Assembly: GCF_030519475.1 (NCBI RefSeq)
Contig: NZ_JAUMKD010000002.1
Span: 429,501 to 493,500 of the forward strand
Length of the DNA: 64,000 nt
Reading direction: 5' to 3'
Source: Micromonospora sp. C28SCA-DRY-2
GTDB taxonomy: Bacteria > Actinomycetota > Actinomycetes > Mycobacteriales > Micromonosporaceae
Shown piece by piece: positions 8,329 to 16,710 of this stretch; the stretch's first letter is position 1, and each line of letters starts with the position of its first letter. The notes under the pieces are model-generated. The model worked only from the letters and a program-made list of their open reading frames with translations, had not been told where the DNA came from and ran no database searches. Both the position numbers and the translations under genes were made by a program.

Positions 8329-9396
8329 TCAGTCGCCCGGCGGGTTTCCGGCGGGTGCGACCCTGGCGAGCCAGGCCGCCGCGTCGGCGGCGCCGAGTTC
8401 CCCGTCCACGGCCAGCGAGCCGCGCACGGTCGGATACCGGCGGACGTTCTCCCAGCTGCGGGTGTAGGACGGCGGATCGAGCACGACGACCCGGACCCCG
8501 TCCAGCAGCGGGATGTCGGCCGGGAGTCCCTCGTTCCAGATCCACGCGCCGTGGCCGTCGACCAGGTTGAAACTGCCGGTCACCAGGCCGCCGAACCGCT
8601 CGGGTGGCGCGTCGGTGGCGACCGCGACCCACGCCGGGTCGACGGTGAGCCCCTCGATCCGGCCCGGTTCGGCCAGCGCTGCGGCCAGCAGCGTGTGCAG
8701 CTGGAAGTTGTCACCCACGCCGTCGACGGTGACCCACCAACCCCGCCCGGTCTCCCGGTGCAGGACGAGCAGCCGCTCGGCGTCGAGCAGTCGCAGCAGC
8801 CCGAGCATGCAGTCCAGGTCGCCGCGGACGTCGGCCAGCCCGCTGCCCAGCTCCCGCAGCCGGGCCCGGTGCGGGAACGTCTCCCGCAGGGCCGTCGAGT
8901 GCTGCAGCAGCGTCGTCGCCGGCATCGCCCAGTTGCCGGCCGAGAGCCAGCCCAGCGCCGCCCGGAGGGCGCCGCCCTCGTCGTCGCCGGCCGCGGTCAT
9001 CGCGGCGACCGCCGGCTCCAGCGCGGCCGGGTCACCCGGCTCGGGCAGTTCCTCGTCGGGGTGGACCCGTTCCCACCCGGCCCGGAACCGCTCGGCCTCG
9101 GTGAGCGCGTCCAGCAGCCCGTCGGCGACGGCGCGGACCAGCGGGTCCGGTCGGGCCCCCAGCTCCACCAGCGCGCCGCAGAGCACCGCGAACTGCCCGC
9201 CCGCGCTGATGCCCAGCTCGGGCAGGAGCGCGACGCAGCGGGACAGCGTCTCGTCCAGCTCGGCCGGCGTGGCCTGCTGGGCTGCCTCCCACAACCGCGG
9301 TACGGCCTCGGTCATCCGGGCACTGTCGTGCGCCCGCACGGCCGCCTCCACCTCGGCGCAGCGATCGGTCAACTTTCCGGAACCATTCAAGAACAC
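8329..9396 (-). CDS. Conserved hypothetical protein
   Basis: A 355-residue protein I do not recognise. The N-terminal 170 residues are helical and leucine/alanine-rich; the C-terminal half looks mixed alpha/beta (WWVTVDGVGDNFQLH, GSFNLVDGHGAWIW, VVVLDPPSYTR). There is no signal peptide, membrane helix or catalytic motif that I can name. The GTG start is supported by TAGAGT six bases upstream. Expressed alone; neighbours give no clue. Confidence 0.72.
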   Translation of the reverse strand: MFLNGSGKLTDRCAEVEAAVRAHDSARMTEAVPRLWEAAQQATPAELDETLSRCVALLPELGISAGGQFAVLCGALVELGARPDPLVRAVADGLLDALTEAERFRAGWERVHPDEELPEPGDPAALEPAVAAMTAAGDDEGGALRAALGWLSAGNWAMPATTLLQHSTALRETFPHRARLRELGSGLADVRGDLDCMLGLLRLLDAERLLVLHRETGRGWWVTVDGVGDNFQLHTLLAAALAEPGRIEGLTVDPAWVAVATDAPPERFGGLVTGSFNLVDGHGAWIWNEGLPADIPLLDGVRVVVLDPPSYTRSWENVRRYPTVRGSLAVDGELGAADAAAWLARVAPAGNPPGD

Positions 9397-9402
9397 CGGC
9401 GC

Positions 9403-9408
9403 ACTCTA
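9403..9408 (-). promoter_or_regulatory. -10 element, leaderless hypothetical
   Basis: TAGAGT on the minus strand, 6 bases before the GTG at 9396. Confidence 0.5.
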
Positions 9409-9507
9409 ACGATCCCGCCGCCGCGGTGGTGTCCCGTCGGCGTCCGCGCCGGCCGTCGCCGCCCTGGTCGCCGCCCCGCCGGCCACCGCCGGTCGCCACC
9501 GGGCCGG

Positions 9508-11058
9508 TCAGTGGTCGGTGGCGGGTGGCGCGCCGGGCGGGACGAACGGCAGGCCGGGCGGCGGGCCGGACTCGACCAGCCGCCAGAGCGCCTCGGTGTC
9601 CAGGTGCTCCTCGACCAGGTCGCCGAGCAGGTCGAGGGAACGTTCCCGGGCGGCCGCGAACGCGGTGTCCGGCGCGACCCGGAAGCCGTGCCGGCCGGCC
9701 AGCCGGGCGGCCTCGGTGAGGAAGCGCCGGCGGAACTCGTCGGACTCGAACGCGCCGTGCCAGTGGGTGCCGTGCACGGCGCCGACGACGGCCCCCTCCC
9801 CGGTGCCGTCCGCGTAGGTCAGCAGCGGGGTCAGGGCGGGGTCGGCCGCCGAGACGTAGCCGTGGTGGATCTCGTAGCCGCGCACCGGCACGCCGGGGCC
9901 GGCCGTGCCGGTGGACTGCCGGACGGTCTTGCGCGGGTCGAAGGTGATCTCGACGGGCAGCAGGCCCAGGCCGGGCACGCTGCCCCGCCGGCTCTCCACC
10001 GGGTCGTGGATCGCCCGGGCCAGCATCTGGAAGCCACCGCAGATGCCGAGCAGCGGCTTGCCCGCCGCCACGTGCGCCAGCACGGCGTCGGCGAGCCCGG
10101 TCTCCCGCAGCCAGGCCAGGTCGGCCACTGTCGACTTCGAGCCGGGCAGCACCACCAGGTCGGCGGCGGCCAGCTCGGCCGGTTCGACGGTCAGCCGGAC
10201 CCGTACGCCCGGCTCGGTGGCGAGCGCCTCGACGTCGGTGGCGTTGCTGATCCGGGGCAGCCGGACCACTGCCACGTCCAGCCAGTCGGTGCCGTGCGGG
10301 GCGGCCGGCCGGCCGAGCACCCGGCCGTAGGCGAGGGAGTCCTCCGCGTCCAGCCACAGGTCGAGCGACCAGGGCAGCACCCCGTACGTCGGGCGGCCGG
10401 TGACCCGGCGCAGCATGTCCAGCCCGGGCTGGAGCAGCCCGCGGTCGCCGCGGAACTTGTTGATCACGAAGCCGGCGATCAGCGCCTGGTCGGCCGGGTC
10501 GAGCAGGGCCAGGGTGCCGAACATCGAGGCGAAGACGCCGCCCCGGTCGATGTCGCCGACCACGATGGTGGGCAGGTTGGCGTGCCGGGCCAGCCCCATG
10601 TTGACGTAGTCGCCGCCGCGCAGGTTGATCTCCGCGGGGCTGCCGGCGCCCTCGCAGACCACCACGTCGTAGCTGGCCCGCAGGTCGGCCAGCGCCGCGT
10701 ACGCCGTCTCGGCGAGCCGGGGCCGCAACTGGCGGAAGTTGCCGGCGGTGACCGTGTCGACCGCCTCGCCGAGCAGCACCACCTGACTGGCCAGGTCGCT
10801 GCCGGGCTTGAGCAGCACCGGGTTGAACCGCAGGTCGGGGGCGAGGCCGCAGGCGGCGGCCTGCATCGCCTGCGCCCGGCCGATCTCGCCGCCCCGGCCG
10901 TCCGGCCCGACCACCACCGCCGAGTTGTTGGACATGTTCTGCGCCTTGAACGGCGCCACTTTGACACCCCGGCGGTGCAGCCACCGGCAGATGCCCGCGG
11001 TGAGCACGCTCTTGCCGGCGTCCGAGGTGGTGCCGGCGACCAGCAGCCCCCCGCTCAC
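9508..11058 (-). CDS. cobQ: Cobyric acid synthase
   Basis: A 516-residue CobQ/CbiP that amidates four side chains of adenosylcobyrinate a,c-diamide with glutamine and ATP. The N-terminal ATPase domain starts [11 protein letters not shown] and has KAQNMSNNS; the glutaminase domain has an intact nucleophile Cys in GICGGFQML and the catalytic His region GYEIHHGYV with HWHGAFESD near the end. All active-site motifs look normal, unlike the CobB-like gene at 1195. It overlaps the upstream cobD by four bases (ATGA, 11055-11058), so the two are one operon. The region past residue 490 is proline-rich and probably disordered. Confidence 0.95.
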   Translation of the reverse strand: MSGGLLVAGTTSDAGKSVLTAGICRWLHRRGVKVAPFKAQNMSNNSAVVVGPDGRGGEIGRAQAMQAAACGLAPDLRFNPVLLKPGSDLASQVVLLGEAVDTVTAGNFRQLRPRLAETAYAALADLRASYDVVVCEGAGSPAEINLRGGDYVNMGLARHANLPTIVVGDIDRGGVFASMFGTLALLDPADQALIAGFVINKFRGDRGLLQPGLDMLRRVTGRPTYGVLPWSLDLWLDAEDSLAYGRVLGRPAAPHGTDWLDVAVVRLPRISNATDVEALATEPGVRVRLTVEPAELAAADLVVLPGSKSTVADLAWLRETGLADAVLAHVAAGKPLLGICGGFQMLARAIHDPVESRRGSVPGLGLLPVEITFDPRKTVRQSTGTAGPGVPVRGYEIHHGYVSAADPALTPLLTYADGTGEGAVVGAVHGTHWHGAFESDEFRRRFLTEAARLAGRHGFRVAPDTAFAAARERSLDLLGDLVEEHLDTEALWRLVESGPPPGLPFVPPGAPPATDH

Positions 11059-12056
11059 GACGCGCTCCCCCGCCCGCCGCCGAGGACCCGGCGCCCGGCG
11101 GCGCTCACCAGCCGACCCACGGTCAGCGGGTACGCGACGGCCAGCCCCAGCGCGGCCAGCCCGACCGCGCCGGAGATCCGGGCCGCCCGCTTCAGGTGCC
11201 GGCCCTCGGGGCGGGGCCCGTCACCGAGGAACGGGCGCACCTCCGAGCGCCCGAAGTAGACGTTGCGCCCACCCAGCCGCACGCCGAGCGCGCCGGCCAT
11301 CGCCGCCTCGCACTGCCCGGCGTTCGGGCTCGGGTGGTCGTTGCGGTCCCGGCGCCAGACCCGCCAGGCCCGGTCCCGGTCGCCGTGCCCGCTCGGTGCC
11401 AGCGCGACGGTGAGCAGCCCGGTCACCCGCGCGGGGACCAGGTTGAGCAGGTCGTCGAGGCGGGCGGCCGGGGTGCCGAACCGGGCGTAGCGCGGCGAGC
11501 GGTGGCCGACCATCGCGTCGAGGGTGTTCGCCGCGCGGTAGCCGAGCAGCCCGGGCAGCCCGGCGACCGCGCCCCACAGCAGCGGGGCGACCACCGCGTC
11601 GGAGGTGTTCTCGGCGACCGACTCGACCGTGGCCCGGGCCAGTTCGGGCTCGTCGAGCGCGGACGGGTCCCGCCCGCAGAGGTGGCCGAGCCGGTGCCGG
11701 GCCGCCGGCAGGTCACCGTCGCGCAGCGCCCGACCCATCACGGTGGCCTCGTGCCGCAGGGTGCGCCCGCCGAGCACGGTCCAGGTGCCGGCGGCGACCA
11801 GCACCGCCCGGGCCACCGGGTGGCGTCGGGTGGCGATCGTGGCCGCCGCGCCGAGCAGCACCGGCGCGCCGACCGCCAGCGCCGTGAACGCGGCGCCGGC
11901 CGACCGGTCCGGTCGGTACACCCGCCGTTCCAGGGCGCCCGCGGCGCGGCCGAAGCCGGCCACCGGATGCCACCGCCTCGGGTCGCCGAGGAGCGTGTCC
12001 AGGGCGTATCCAGCGGCCAGTCCCACCGCGTTCGCCACCGGCGCAGCCTGCCGCAC
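11055..12056 (-). CDS. cobD: Adenosylcobinamide-phosphate synthase CobD/CbiB
   Basis: A 333-residue integral membrane protein that joins adenosylcobyric acid to aminopropanol phosphate. Family signatures are all visible: [11 protein letters not shown] near residue 24, [14 protein letters not shown] near 150, [15 protein letters not shown], and [17 protein letters not shown]. Several hydrophobic segments fit four or five membrane helices. GTG start behind GGAGGTG. First gene of the cobD-cobQ operon; no cobalamin riboswitch was seen upstream. Confidence 0.94.
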   Translation of the reverse strand: MRQAAPVANAVGLAAGYALDTLLGDPRRWHPVAGFGRAAGALERRVYRPDRSAGAAFTALAVGAPVLLGAAATIATRRHPVARAVLVAAGTWTVLGGRTLRHEATVMGRALRDGDLPAARHRLGHLCGRDPSALDEPELARATVESVAENTSDAVVAPLLWGAVAGLPGLLGYRAANTLDAMVGHRSPRYARFGTPAARLDDLLNLVPARVTGLLTVALAPSGHGDRDRAWRVWRRDRNDHPSPNAGQCEAAMAGALGVRLGGRNVYFGRSEVRPFLGDGPRPEGRHLKRAARISGAVGLAALGLAVAYPLTVGRLVSAAGRRVLGGGRGSAS

Positions 12057-12168
12057 CCGTCACCACCTCCGGCCGGCCAGCCTAGACCAGGCCCACGCTC
12101 CCATCCCCGCCCCGCACACCCGCACGGCACGCTCCCGCCGCACGCGACCTCCCGCGCTCGGACCGCGA

Positions 12169-12221
12169 CTTCCGGAACGGTGTGGTGTCCGGCGGCGCCG
12201 GACACCACTACGTGCCGGAAG
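12169..12221. repeat. Extragenic palindrome downstream of ssb
   Basis: A 53-base imperfect palindrome. The core arms GTGGTGTCCGGCG / CGCCGGACACCAC are perfect around one central base (12182-12208) and the outer CTTCCGG / CCGGAAG arms close it. It probably terminates ssb transcription, but its length and symmetry suggest a REP-like element. Confidence 0.6.
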
Positions 12222-12332
12222 CTGAGCGTTCCCGGGCTGGGCGGGCGGCGCGGAGGTGCGGCCGAAGCGGGGTGGCGACGGCGGACCGCCGGCACTCCGC
12301 CCCCGTCGTCGGGACACCTCCGCGCCCGGCGC

Positions 12333-13196
12333 TCACGCCGGCTGCGGCACCCGGCCCCGACCCCGTCGACCCCGCCCGCCGGGAGCCGTCTCCGGTGCCT
12401 GCGGCGCCGGCCCCAGCTCGCCGTCCGCCGTCTCGGCCGCGCCGCCCAGCGGCGCCAACTCGTCGGCGTCACCAGCCAGCCCGTCGTCCGCGCCCAGCGG
12501 CCCCGTACCGCCCGTGCCGCCGCCCAGGCCCTCGACGGTCAGCTCCACGCTGTCGGCCGCCGGACCGTCGGCCGCCGACCCCCCGTCGCCGAGTCCGTCG
12601 TCATCGTCGTCCGCCCGCTCGTCGAAGGGGTCGAGCGGGCCGGCGAAGGCGGCGTCGGCCGGCAGGTCGCGACCGGACCGCGGGGCGGCGAAGCCGGGCA
12701 GCTCGAAGTCGTCGTCGAGCGGGCGGTCGTCCGGCCGGACCGGAGCCTGGCCGGTCGGCACCGGCTCGGTCGGCTCGCCGTGCACCCGCTGCTCCGCCTC
12801 GGCGTCCTCGACGGTGCTGGTGGTCAGGCTGGGCCGGTTGCGCAGGAAGCGGCCCCGGCCCCGGGACAGGTCGTGCCCGACCGCGACCGCCTCCAGTTCG
12901 TAGAGCGTGCGGTGGTTGCCGGCGTCGTCGGTCCAGTCGCGGGTGTAGAGCCGGCCGCAGACCACCACCGGGTCGCCGACCATGACCGAGGCGGCCACTC
13001 CCTCGGCCAGCTTGCGCCAGCAGTTGACGCGGACCCGCAGGCTGTTGCCGTCGACCCAGCGGCCGCTGTCGCGGTCGAGCCGGCGGGCGGTCGAGGCGAC
13101 CTTGAAGTTGGCCACCAGGGTGTTGCTCTGGGTGGTCCGGCGCCACTCCGGCGCGGTCAGCACGTTGCCGACGATCGTGACGTACGTGTCGAACAT
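12333..13196 (-). CDS. ssb: Single-stranded DNA-binding protein paralog
   Basis: A 287-residue SSB. The OB-fold occupies about residues 1-110 (MFDTYVTIVGNVLTAPEWR, NTLVANFKVAST, VRVNCWRKLAEGV, VVVCGRLYTRDW). The remaining 170 residues are acidic, glycine- and proline-rich and disordered. It lacks the short acidic DDDxPF tip that normal SSBs use to recruit repair and replication partners, ending instead GRGRGRVPQPA. Start ATG 13196 is behind GGAGGGAC. By analogy with Streptomyces SsbB it is a second, specialised SSB. Two DnaA-type boxes lie upstream. Confidence 0.9.
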   Translation of the reverse strand: MFDTYVTIVGNVLTAPEWRRTTQSNTLVANFKVASTARRLDRDSGRWVDGNSLRVRVNCWRKLAEGVAASVMVGDPVVVCGRLYTRDWTDDAGNHRTLYELEAVAVGHDLSRGRGRFLRNRPSLTTSTVEDAEAEQRVHGEPTEPVPTGQAPVRPDDRPLDDDFELPGFAAPRSGRDLPADAAFAGPLDPFDERADDDDDGLGDGGSAADGPAADSVELTVEGLGGGTGGTGPLGADDGLAGDADELAPLGGAAETADGELGPAPQAPETAPGGRGRRGRGRVPQPA

Positions 13197-13291
13197 CGTC
13201 CCTCCAGGGGGAGATCGGGCTTGGCATGGCGAGTCGACTCGTGCCGAGCCTGGGCCGGCGGCACCCCCGACGCCAGCCCGTGCCGCCGGCC

Positions 13292-13300
13292 TGTGGACAG
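13292..13300 (-). promoter_or_regulatory. DnaA box (CTGTCCACA)
   Basis: TGTGGACAG on the plus strand, i.e. CTGTCCACA, one base from the actinobacterial DnaA box TTGTCCACA. Confidence 0.5.
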
Positions 13301-13310
13301 CCCGACCGGC

Positions 13311-13319
13311 TGTGGACAA
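13311..13319 (-). promoter_or_regulatory. DnaA box (TTGTCCACA)
   Basis: Exact match, on the minus strand, to the TTGTCCACA form used in high-GC actinobacteria; same orientation as its neighbour and 19 bases from it. Confidence 0.55.
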
Positions 13320-13580
13320 CGCCCTGATCAAGCAGCCGATGTGCTACGTCACCCCACCGGTCGCGCTCGACCCGGCGTGCGCCCGCCCGGGCACGCCACC
13401 CGCCGTCGATCAAGGGTCGAGCGGCCCGGATCCGACGCCCGCCCGGCCCTAGGGCCGGCGGTGATCACGGCCGGAGGATCGAGGTGCGACAAGCGTCGCG
13501 TTCCGGACGGGACCCGGCTGGGTAGGGATTTGATCAACCGCACCGCCGACAGCACGACGTCGAACGAAAGGGTCAGCGCC

Positions 13581-13634
13581 ATGATGACGACCACCACCCG
13601 TTCCGCCCACGTCCTCGGCCAGGTGCGGCGATGA
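13581..13634 (+). CDS. 17-residue leader ORF coupled to the RaiA-like gene
   Basis: A short reading frame (MMTTTTRSAHVLGQVRR) with a Shine-Dalgarno-like GAAAGGG eight bases before the ATG pair. Its TGA overlaps the ATG of the next gene as ATGA (13631-13634). The next gene has no ribosome-binding site of its own, so translation probably depends on this small frame. A role as a regulatory leader is inference. Confidence 0.5.
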   Translation: MMTTTTRSAHVLGQVRR

Positions 13635-14056
13635 GCGCCGTCGCGAACCCCGCCACGGTGGCCGAGTGCCTGCGCGTCGGCGCCGGGTTCTCCCAGGGTG
13701 ACCGGAACTGGATCGTGGAACAGTTCGCCACCCTCGACGCCCGGCTGGCCGCCTTCCACGCCGACGCCACCGAGCTGGAGGTGTCGGTGAAGGACCGGGA
13801 CTCCCGGGGTCAGAAGGTCACCCTGGAGTGCTGGATCGCCGGCCGGCAGAAGATCGTCACCACCTCGGCCGAGGAGGACCTGCGGGCCGCGCTCAACGAC
13901 GCCCGCGACGACCTGCGGCGACGGCTCAACGACGCGAAGACGAGGCAGGAGCCGCGGCACAACAAGCACGTGCGGGAGATCGGGCAGCCGGCCCAGCGGA
14001 CCGGGGAACCGGCGGGCGACGTCGACCCGGCCCGCGCCGACGCGGAGACCGCCTGA
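13631..14056 (+). CDS. RaiA/HPF-type ribosome-associated protein
   Basis: A 141-residue relative of the ribosome hibernation factors RaiA/HPF. The domain runs from about residue 15 to 110, with LEVSVKDRD, VTLECWIAGRQKIVTTS and the helix DLRAALNDARDDLRRRL matching the two-helix, four-strand fold. It lacks the long dimerisation domain of long-form HPF. The 30-residue tail is basic, then proline-rich. Likely binds 30S or 70S ribosomes under stress. Start codon overlaps the upstream 17-codon ORF. Confidence 0.8.
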   Translation: MSAVANPATVAECLRVGAGFSQGDRNWIVEQFATLDARLAAFHADATELEVSVKDRDSRGQKVTLECWIAGRQKIVTTSAEEDLRAALNDARDDLRRRLNDAKTRQEPRHNKHVREIGQPAQRTGEPAGDVDPARADAETA

Positions 14057-14066
14057 GGCGTACGCC

Positions 14067-14108
14067 TCCGCGTCCCCGTCCGTCGGTGCGGGCGGACGGG
14101 GACGCGGA
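14067..14108 (+). terminator. Strong hairpin after the RaiA-like gene
   Basis: Sixteen-base perfect stem (14067-14082 / 14093-14108) with a 10-base loop, starting 10 bases after the stop codon. No T-run. Confidence 0.65.
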
Positions 14109-14144
14109 CGCACCGCAGGGCTACCGCCGGGTAGCTTCCGGGCG

Positions 14145-14150
14145 TACCGT
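14145..14150 (+). promoter_or_regulatory. -10 element, leaderless hydrolase
   Basis: TACCGT, 7 bases before the GTG at 14158. Confidence 0.55.
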
Positions 14151-14157
14151 CACCGAC

Positions 14158-15207
14158 GTGGAACCGGACGTGCTGGGCCCGCCGTACGAGCGGCAGACGA
14201 TCGACCTGGGCACCGACGACGAGGGGCCGGTGGTGGCCACCCTGGTCCGCCGCCGGGCCGACCGCCCCACCGGGCGCGCCGTGCTCTACACGCACGGCTT
14301 CACCGACTACTTCTTCCAGGCCCACCTCGGCCACTTCTTCGCCGAGCGGGGCTGGGACTTCTACGCCCTCGACCTGCGCAAGCACGGCCGCAGCCTGCTG
14401 CCGCACCAGACCCCGAACTTCTGCCGCGACATCGCCGACTACTTCCCCGAGCTGGACGCCGCGGCGAAGATCATCCGCGCGGACGACGGGCACGACACCC
14501 TGCTGGCCATGGGGCACTCCACGGGCGGCCTGGTCATGCCGCTCTGGGCGCACGCCCGGCGGGACGCCGGGATCATCGACGGGGTCTTCCTGAACAGCCC
14601 GTTCTTCGACCTGAACGCCCCCTGGCTGCTGCGCCGGCCGGTCGCCGCGGCCGCCGCGCGGCTGGGCCGCCGGGTGCCGCGCCGGGTCCTGCCGTTCGGG
14701 CTCGGCACCGTCTACAGCGAGACGATCCACGCCGACCGGCGCGGCGAGTGGCAGTACGACCTGGAGTGGAAGCCGCTCGCCGGGTTCCCGGTCCGGGCCG
14801 GCTGGCTCAACGCGATCCGCACCGGCCAGCGGCAACTGCGCGCCGGGCTGGACATCCAGGTACCGGTGCTGCTGGCCTGCTCGACCCGCTCGTTCAAGGG
14901 CACCCGGTGGCACGAGTCGGCCGCGCTCGCCGACGCCGTGCTGGACGTCGAGCACATGGTCCGCTGGGCGCCCCGGCTCGGCCGGCACGTGACGGTGGCG
15001 CGCTTCGACGGCGGCATGCACGACCTCACGCTCTCCGGCCCGGCCGTACGGGAGAAGGTCTTCGCCGAGGTGGGCCGCTGGGCCGAGGCGTTCCTCGGTG
15101 CCGGACCGACCGACGTACGCCCGACGCCCGGCGACGCCGGCGTGCCCGGCGGCCGGCGACCGGCGGACGAACCGGACCCGGCGGACGCGACCGCGCAGGG
15201 CGGCTGA
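14158..15207 (+). CDS. Alpha/beta hydrolase (lysophospholipase-like)
   Basis: A 349-residue serine hydrolase of the monoacylglycerol lipase/lysophospholipase (Hydrolase_4) type. The oxyanion strand is LYTHGFTDYFF, the nucleophile elbow GHSTGGLV (Ser near residue 121), and the catalytic His is in FDGGMHDLTLS; an Asp lies in the VEHMVRW region between them. No signal peptide. The last 35 residues are charged and disordered. Leaderless start. Confidence 0.9.
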   Translation: MEPDVLGPPYERQTIDLGTDDEGPVVATLVRRRADRPTGRAVLYTHGFTDYFFQAHLGHFFAERGWDFYALDLRKHGRSLLPHQTPNFCRDIADYFPELDAAAKIIRADDGHDTLLAMGHSTGGLVMPLWAHARRDAGIIDGVFLNSPFFDLNAPWLLRRPVAAAAARLGRRVPRRVLPFGLGTVYSETIHADRRGEWQYDLEWKPLAGFPVRAGWLNAIRTGQRQLRAGLDIQVPVLLACSTRSFKGTRWHESAALADAVLDVEHMVRWAPRLGRHVTVARFDGGMHDLTLSGPAVREKVFAEVGRWAEAFLGAGPTDVRPTPGDAGVPGGRRPADEPDPADATAQGG

Positions 15208-15238
15208 CCGCCCGGGCGGACCGCCGGATCGGGTGCGC

Positions 15239-15931
15239 TCAGGCGGCGCCGGGTGCCGCCGGGATGGCGGCCCGGACCCGGTCGAACGTCGCCACCGGGT
15301 GCCCGCCCACGGTGGCCGGCAGCACCAGGCCCAGGCAGTGCAGCGCGACCTCACCGGCGGCGTCGGCCTGCACGCCGAAGACCGGCGCGCCGACGTAGCC
15401 GGGCGGCAGCTCCGTGGTGATCCGGACGGCGTCCCCGGCCCGCACCACCCGCTCGATCGCCACCTCCAGCGGCCGGGATCCGTCCTCGCGGACCCCGTTG
15501 GCCAGCACGAACGCGGACCCCGGCGCCGCGCCGATCCGGGTCACCACGTCCGAGCCGGCCGCGACGCCGTCGGTCACCTGCTGGGTACGCCACCGCCAGC
15601 CGGCCCGCCGCGCGTCCTCGTGCAGCCCGGCGGTGGGCAGGATCGCGACACCGATCTCGGTCCGGTGCAGCCACGACTCCGGCGCCGGCACGACGTCGCC
15701 GGCCGCCCCCGCCGGCTCGGTCAGGCTCGCCCGCAGGCCGAGTTCACCCAGCGGCGCGTCGGTGAGCGCGTCGGCGGTCAGCAGGTACTCCCCCACCGGG
15801 TCACGGAAGAAGAACGCGGTGCCCGCGGTCGCCGGGACCTGCCCGATCCCACGGAACGGCAGGATGGCGCGCCCGACGAGCTGGCACAACTCGTAGGCGA
15901 CCTCGTTCTCGGCATCCGGGTCAAGCAGCAC
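15239..15931 (-). CDS. Trypsin-fold-like protein without a clear catalytic serine
   Basis: A 230-residue protein starting at the GTG placed by TACCCT seven bases upstream; the frame is open further up but runs into the tRNA antisense. The segments GTAFFFRDPVGEYLLTADAL and PPGYVGAPVFGVQ resemble the GTGFFF...LVTNRHV and GNSGSPVF blocks of trypsin-like peptidases, but the His is replaced by Asp/Ala and the serine motif by VGAPV. It may be a proteolytically dead scaffold. I am not certain of the family. Confidence 0.6.
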   Translation of the reverse strand: MLLDPDAENEVAYELCQLVGRAILPFRGIGQVPATAGTAFFFRDPVGEYLLTADALTDAPLGELGLRASLTEPAGAAGDVVPAPESWLHRTEIGVAILPTAGLHEDARRAGWRWRTQQVTDGVAAGSDVVTRIGAAPGSAFVLANGVREDGSRPLEVAIERVVRAGDAVRITTELPPGYVGAPVFGVQADAAGEVALHCLGLVLPATVGGHPVATFDRVRAAIPAAPGAA

Positions 15932-15938
15932 GAGGCCG

Positions 15939-15944
15939 AGGGTA
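15939..15944 (-). promoter_or_regulatory. -10 element fixing the start at 15931
   Basis: TACCCT on the minus strand, 7 bases before GTG 15931. Confidence 0.5.
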
Positions 15945-16099
15945 CGGACCAAAGGCGCCGCGGTGGGCGGCGGGCCGGAATCCGGGTGCCACCGGTCGGC
16001 AGCACGTGCGACGCTGATCCGCGGCGTGACCAGCCGGGCACCCGTTCCACCGCTGCCGGCGGGGGCGGCGGTACCCTTCTGGCGCGACGACCGCACCAT

Positions 16100-16172
16100 G
16101 CGCCCGTAGCTCAGCGGATAGAGCAGGGGACTTCTAATCCCAAGGCCGCAGGTTCGAATCCTGCCGGGCGCG
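16100..16172 (+). tRNA. tRNA-Arg (anticodon UCU)
   Basis: A 73-base cloverleaf: acceptor GCGCCCG / CGGGCGC, D-arm GCTC...GAGC, anticodon loop CTTCTAA giving UCU (reads AGA), variable AGGCC, T-arm GCAGG-TTCGAAT-CCTGC, discriminator G. CCA is not encoded. The outer anticodon-stem pair is G-A. The antisense frame through it (RIRTCGLGIRSP...) is the usual tRNA artefact. Confidence 0.95.
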
Positions 16173-16302
16173 CCTCCACTTCCCAAAGTTGATCGGCTCG
16201 CGTGGGTGGCTGGCCCGGCCTGCCCGCTGATCCGAGGAGCGTGGCGGACCCGCTCTCACCCGCCTCGCCTCCCAGCTGGCACCCGCGGACGTTCATCGCC
16301 CG

Positions 16303-16671
16303 TCATGCCCGCTCGCGCAGCAGCGCGTCCCCGGTCCGGTAGAGCTCGACGAGCAGCGGGCGCAGCTCGGTACCGGCACGGGTGAGGCGGTAGCAGGTGC
16401 TCGGCGGGAAGGTGCGGGAGCGGTCACGCTCGACCAGGCCCTGCCGGGTCAGCGCCGCGAGCCGCTCGCTGAGCACCTTGGCGCTCAGGTCGGGCAGCGC
16501 CGCCTGAAGCTGGCCGAACGATCGGGGGCCGTGCATCAACTCCCGCAGCACCAGGGTGGCCCACCGGCCGCTCACCGCGGCCAGGGCGACCTCGACGGGG
16601 CAGCCAGGCTCCGGCCGGCGGGTCGCGCCGCGCTGGTCCGGCACCAGGTCGCGAGCCCAGCCGCCGCTCAC
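16303..16671 (-). CDS. HxlR family winged-helix regulator
   Basis: A 122-residue HxlR-type regulator. After a basic N-terminus, CPVEVALAAVSGRWATLVLRELMHGPRSFGQL is typical: the leading Cys, the GxW(A/T)xxIL helix and the winged helix ending SERLAALTRQGLVER. Such proteins often sense electrophiles or redox state and control the adjacent divergent gene, here a SnoaL-like protein 39 bases away. GTG start at 16671. Confidence 0.9.
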   Translation of the reverse strand: MSGGWARDLVPDQRGATRRPEPGCPVEVALAAVSGRWATLVLRELMHGPRSFGQLQAALPDLSAKVLSERLAALTRQGLVERDRSRTFPPSTCYRLTRAGTELRPLLVELYRTGDALLRERA

Positions 16672-16698
16672 CGTTTGGTTACCTGCGCGAGCAGCACC

Positions 16699-16708
16699 TT
16701 GACTGTCA
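16699..16708. promoter_or_regulatory. Possible HxlR operator
   Basis: TTGACTGTCA contains the TGAC-T-GTCA palindrome in the 39-base gap between the divergent HxlR and SnoaL-like genes. Confidence 0.35.
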
Positions 16709-16710
16709 GC

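Larger units (their letters stand above)
13197..13580. other. Divergent intergenic region, ssb / RaiA
   Basis: 384 bases without a gene. It holds a 12-base perfect palindrome CGAGTCGACTCG (13230-13241), two DnaA-box-like sites (13292-13300, 13311-13319) and promoters for both sides. Nothing else recognised. Confidence 0.7.

Noticed and set aside
12057..12332. Cobalamin riboswitch for the cobD-cobQ operon
   Set aside because: No B12-box-like GCCACTG element was found before cobD or before the CobB-like gene.
16100..16186. Minus-strand frame beginning GRIRTCGLGIRSP upstream of the gene at 15239
   Set aside because: It is the antisense of tRNA-Arg, a well-known artefact; the promoter pattern places the true start at 15931.
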